A stretch of 64,000 bases of DNA, from assembly GCF_900168025.1 (NCBI RefSeq), contig NZ_FUYN01000001.1, forward strand, positions 248,001 to 312,000, in the 5' to 3' direction. The notes beneath the pieces are model-generated. The model saw nothing but the letters and a program-made list of their open reading frames with translations. It did no database searches and was not told the origin of the DNA. Below, one piece after another: positions 63,698 through 64,000 of this stretch (its first letter is position 1; each line of letters opens with the position of its first letter). The translations under genes were made by a program, and so were the position numbers. Origin of the DNA: Acetoanaerobium noterae (GTDB lineage Bacteria; Bacillota; Clostridia; Peptostreptococcales; Filifactoraceae).

Positions 63698-64000
63698 TAT
63701 TTGCACCCTCTTGCATTTTCTATGAAATTTCTAAATAAATCATGCCCGTGCTCTGTAAGTATAGCTTCAGGATGAAATTGAACACCTTCGATAGGATATC
63801 GCTTATGTCTTACCCCCATAATCTCTCCATCTATAGTCTGCGCTGATATTTCCAATTCACTTGGAAAATTTTGCTCATTTATTACTAGAGAGTGATATCT
63901 AGTAACTCCAAGGGGATTAGGTAAATTTTTAAACATTCCTTTTTCATCGTGCTTTATTCTATGTACATGACCGTGAATAGGTCTTTTAGCTTTTATTATT
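63697..64000 (-). CDS. pabA: Aminodeoxychorismate synthase component II, glutamine amidotransferase (3' part)
   Basis: Supplies ammonia to PabB. Only the last 101 codons are in the window; the gene continues past the right edge, so the catalytic Cys is outside. Visible are AKRPIHGHVHRIKHDEKGMF, PLGVTRYHSLVINEQ, and the catalytic His-Pro-Glu in VQFHPEAILTEHG, the end of the class-I glutamine amidotransferase domain. Its stop overlaps the pabB start, indicating coupling. It could also serve as TrpG, but context favours folate. Confidence 0.9.
   Translation of the reverse strand, partial: IIKAKRPIHGHVHRIKHDEKGMFKNLPNPLGVTRYHSLVINEQNFPSELEISAQTIDGEIMGVRHKRYPIEGVQFHPEAILTEHGHDLFRNFIENARGCK

Overview
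The window is AT-rich bacterial chromosome in which essentially every gene lies on the minus strand, so transcription runs from high to low coordinates. Gene content and order point to a motile, low-GC Gram-positive bacterium of the class Clostridia: PolC-type DNA polymerase, MEP-pathway isoprenoid genes, FliY and CheC/CheD chemotaxis, a B. subtilis-like fla/che operon running into rpsB-tsf-pyrH-frr, and frequent TTG and GTG starts. A Peptostreptococcaceae-like relative is my guess; the family is not proven. No tRNA, rRNA, CRISPR array, insertion sequence or prophage is visible.

Layout in the direction of transcription. (1) 64000-58169: a p-aminobenzoate and folate operon, pabA (cut by the window edge)-pabB-pabC-folE-folP-folB-folK, ending with a DAHP synthase that feeds the shikimate pathway and so chorismate. 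A palindromic terminator closes it. PabC carries an extra C-terminal nucleotidyltransferase-like domain. (2) 58060-55098: dnaG and rpoD, the classic macromolecular-synthesis pair, with a terminator. (3) 54972-48828: trmK, a Nif3-family gene, a zinc-ribbon coiled-coil gene, an RNase H-LarE fusion, an RlmL-type rRNA methyltransferase and an SH3-plus-glycosidase-like lipoprotein. (4) 48809-44932: potABCD polyamine transporter with its own consensus promoter, a palindrome inside that promoter, and a terminator.

(5) 44713-12992: one uninterrupted flagellar and chemotaxis cluster of about 32 kb: flgB-flgC-fliE-fliF-fliG-fliH-fliI-fliJ-(ylxF/motE-like)-fliK-flgD-flgE-flbD-motA-motB-fliL-fliM-fliY-cheY-fliO-fliP-fliQ-fliR-flhB-flhA-flhF-flhG-(PilZ)-cheB-cheA-cheW-cheC-cheD-(small membrane gene)-sigD-(FapA)-(SwrB-like)-(YceG-like). 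It encodes the basal body, hook, export apparatus, C-ring, stator and most of the excitation and adaptation machinery; flagellin, cheR and receptors are not here. (6) 12949-11060: rpsB-tsf with its own promoter, a structured leader and a strong terminator. (7) 11031-1: pyrH-frr-(67-aa gene)-uppS-cdsA-dxr-rseP-ispG-polC, then rimP behind a separate promoter and a structured, terminator-bearing leader.

Most of the window is core-genome and ordinary. The best leads are two unusual domain fusions (PabC-nucleotidyltransferase and RNase H-LarE), the polC-rimP leader RNA, a plus-strand-facing terminator inside the minus-strand uppS region, operator-like palindromes before flgB and potA, and a group of small, poorly characterised genes around sigD. 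I found no convincing wholly new multi-gene system.
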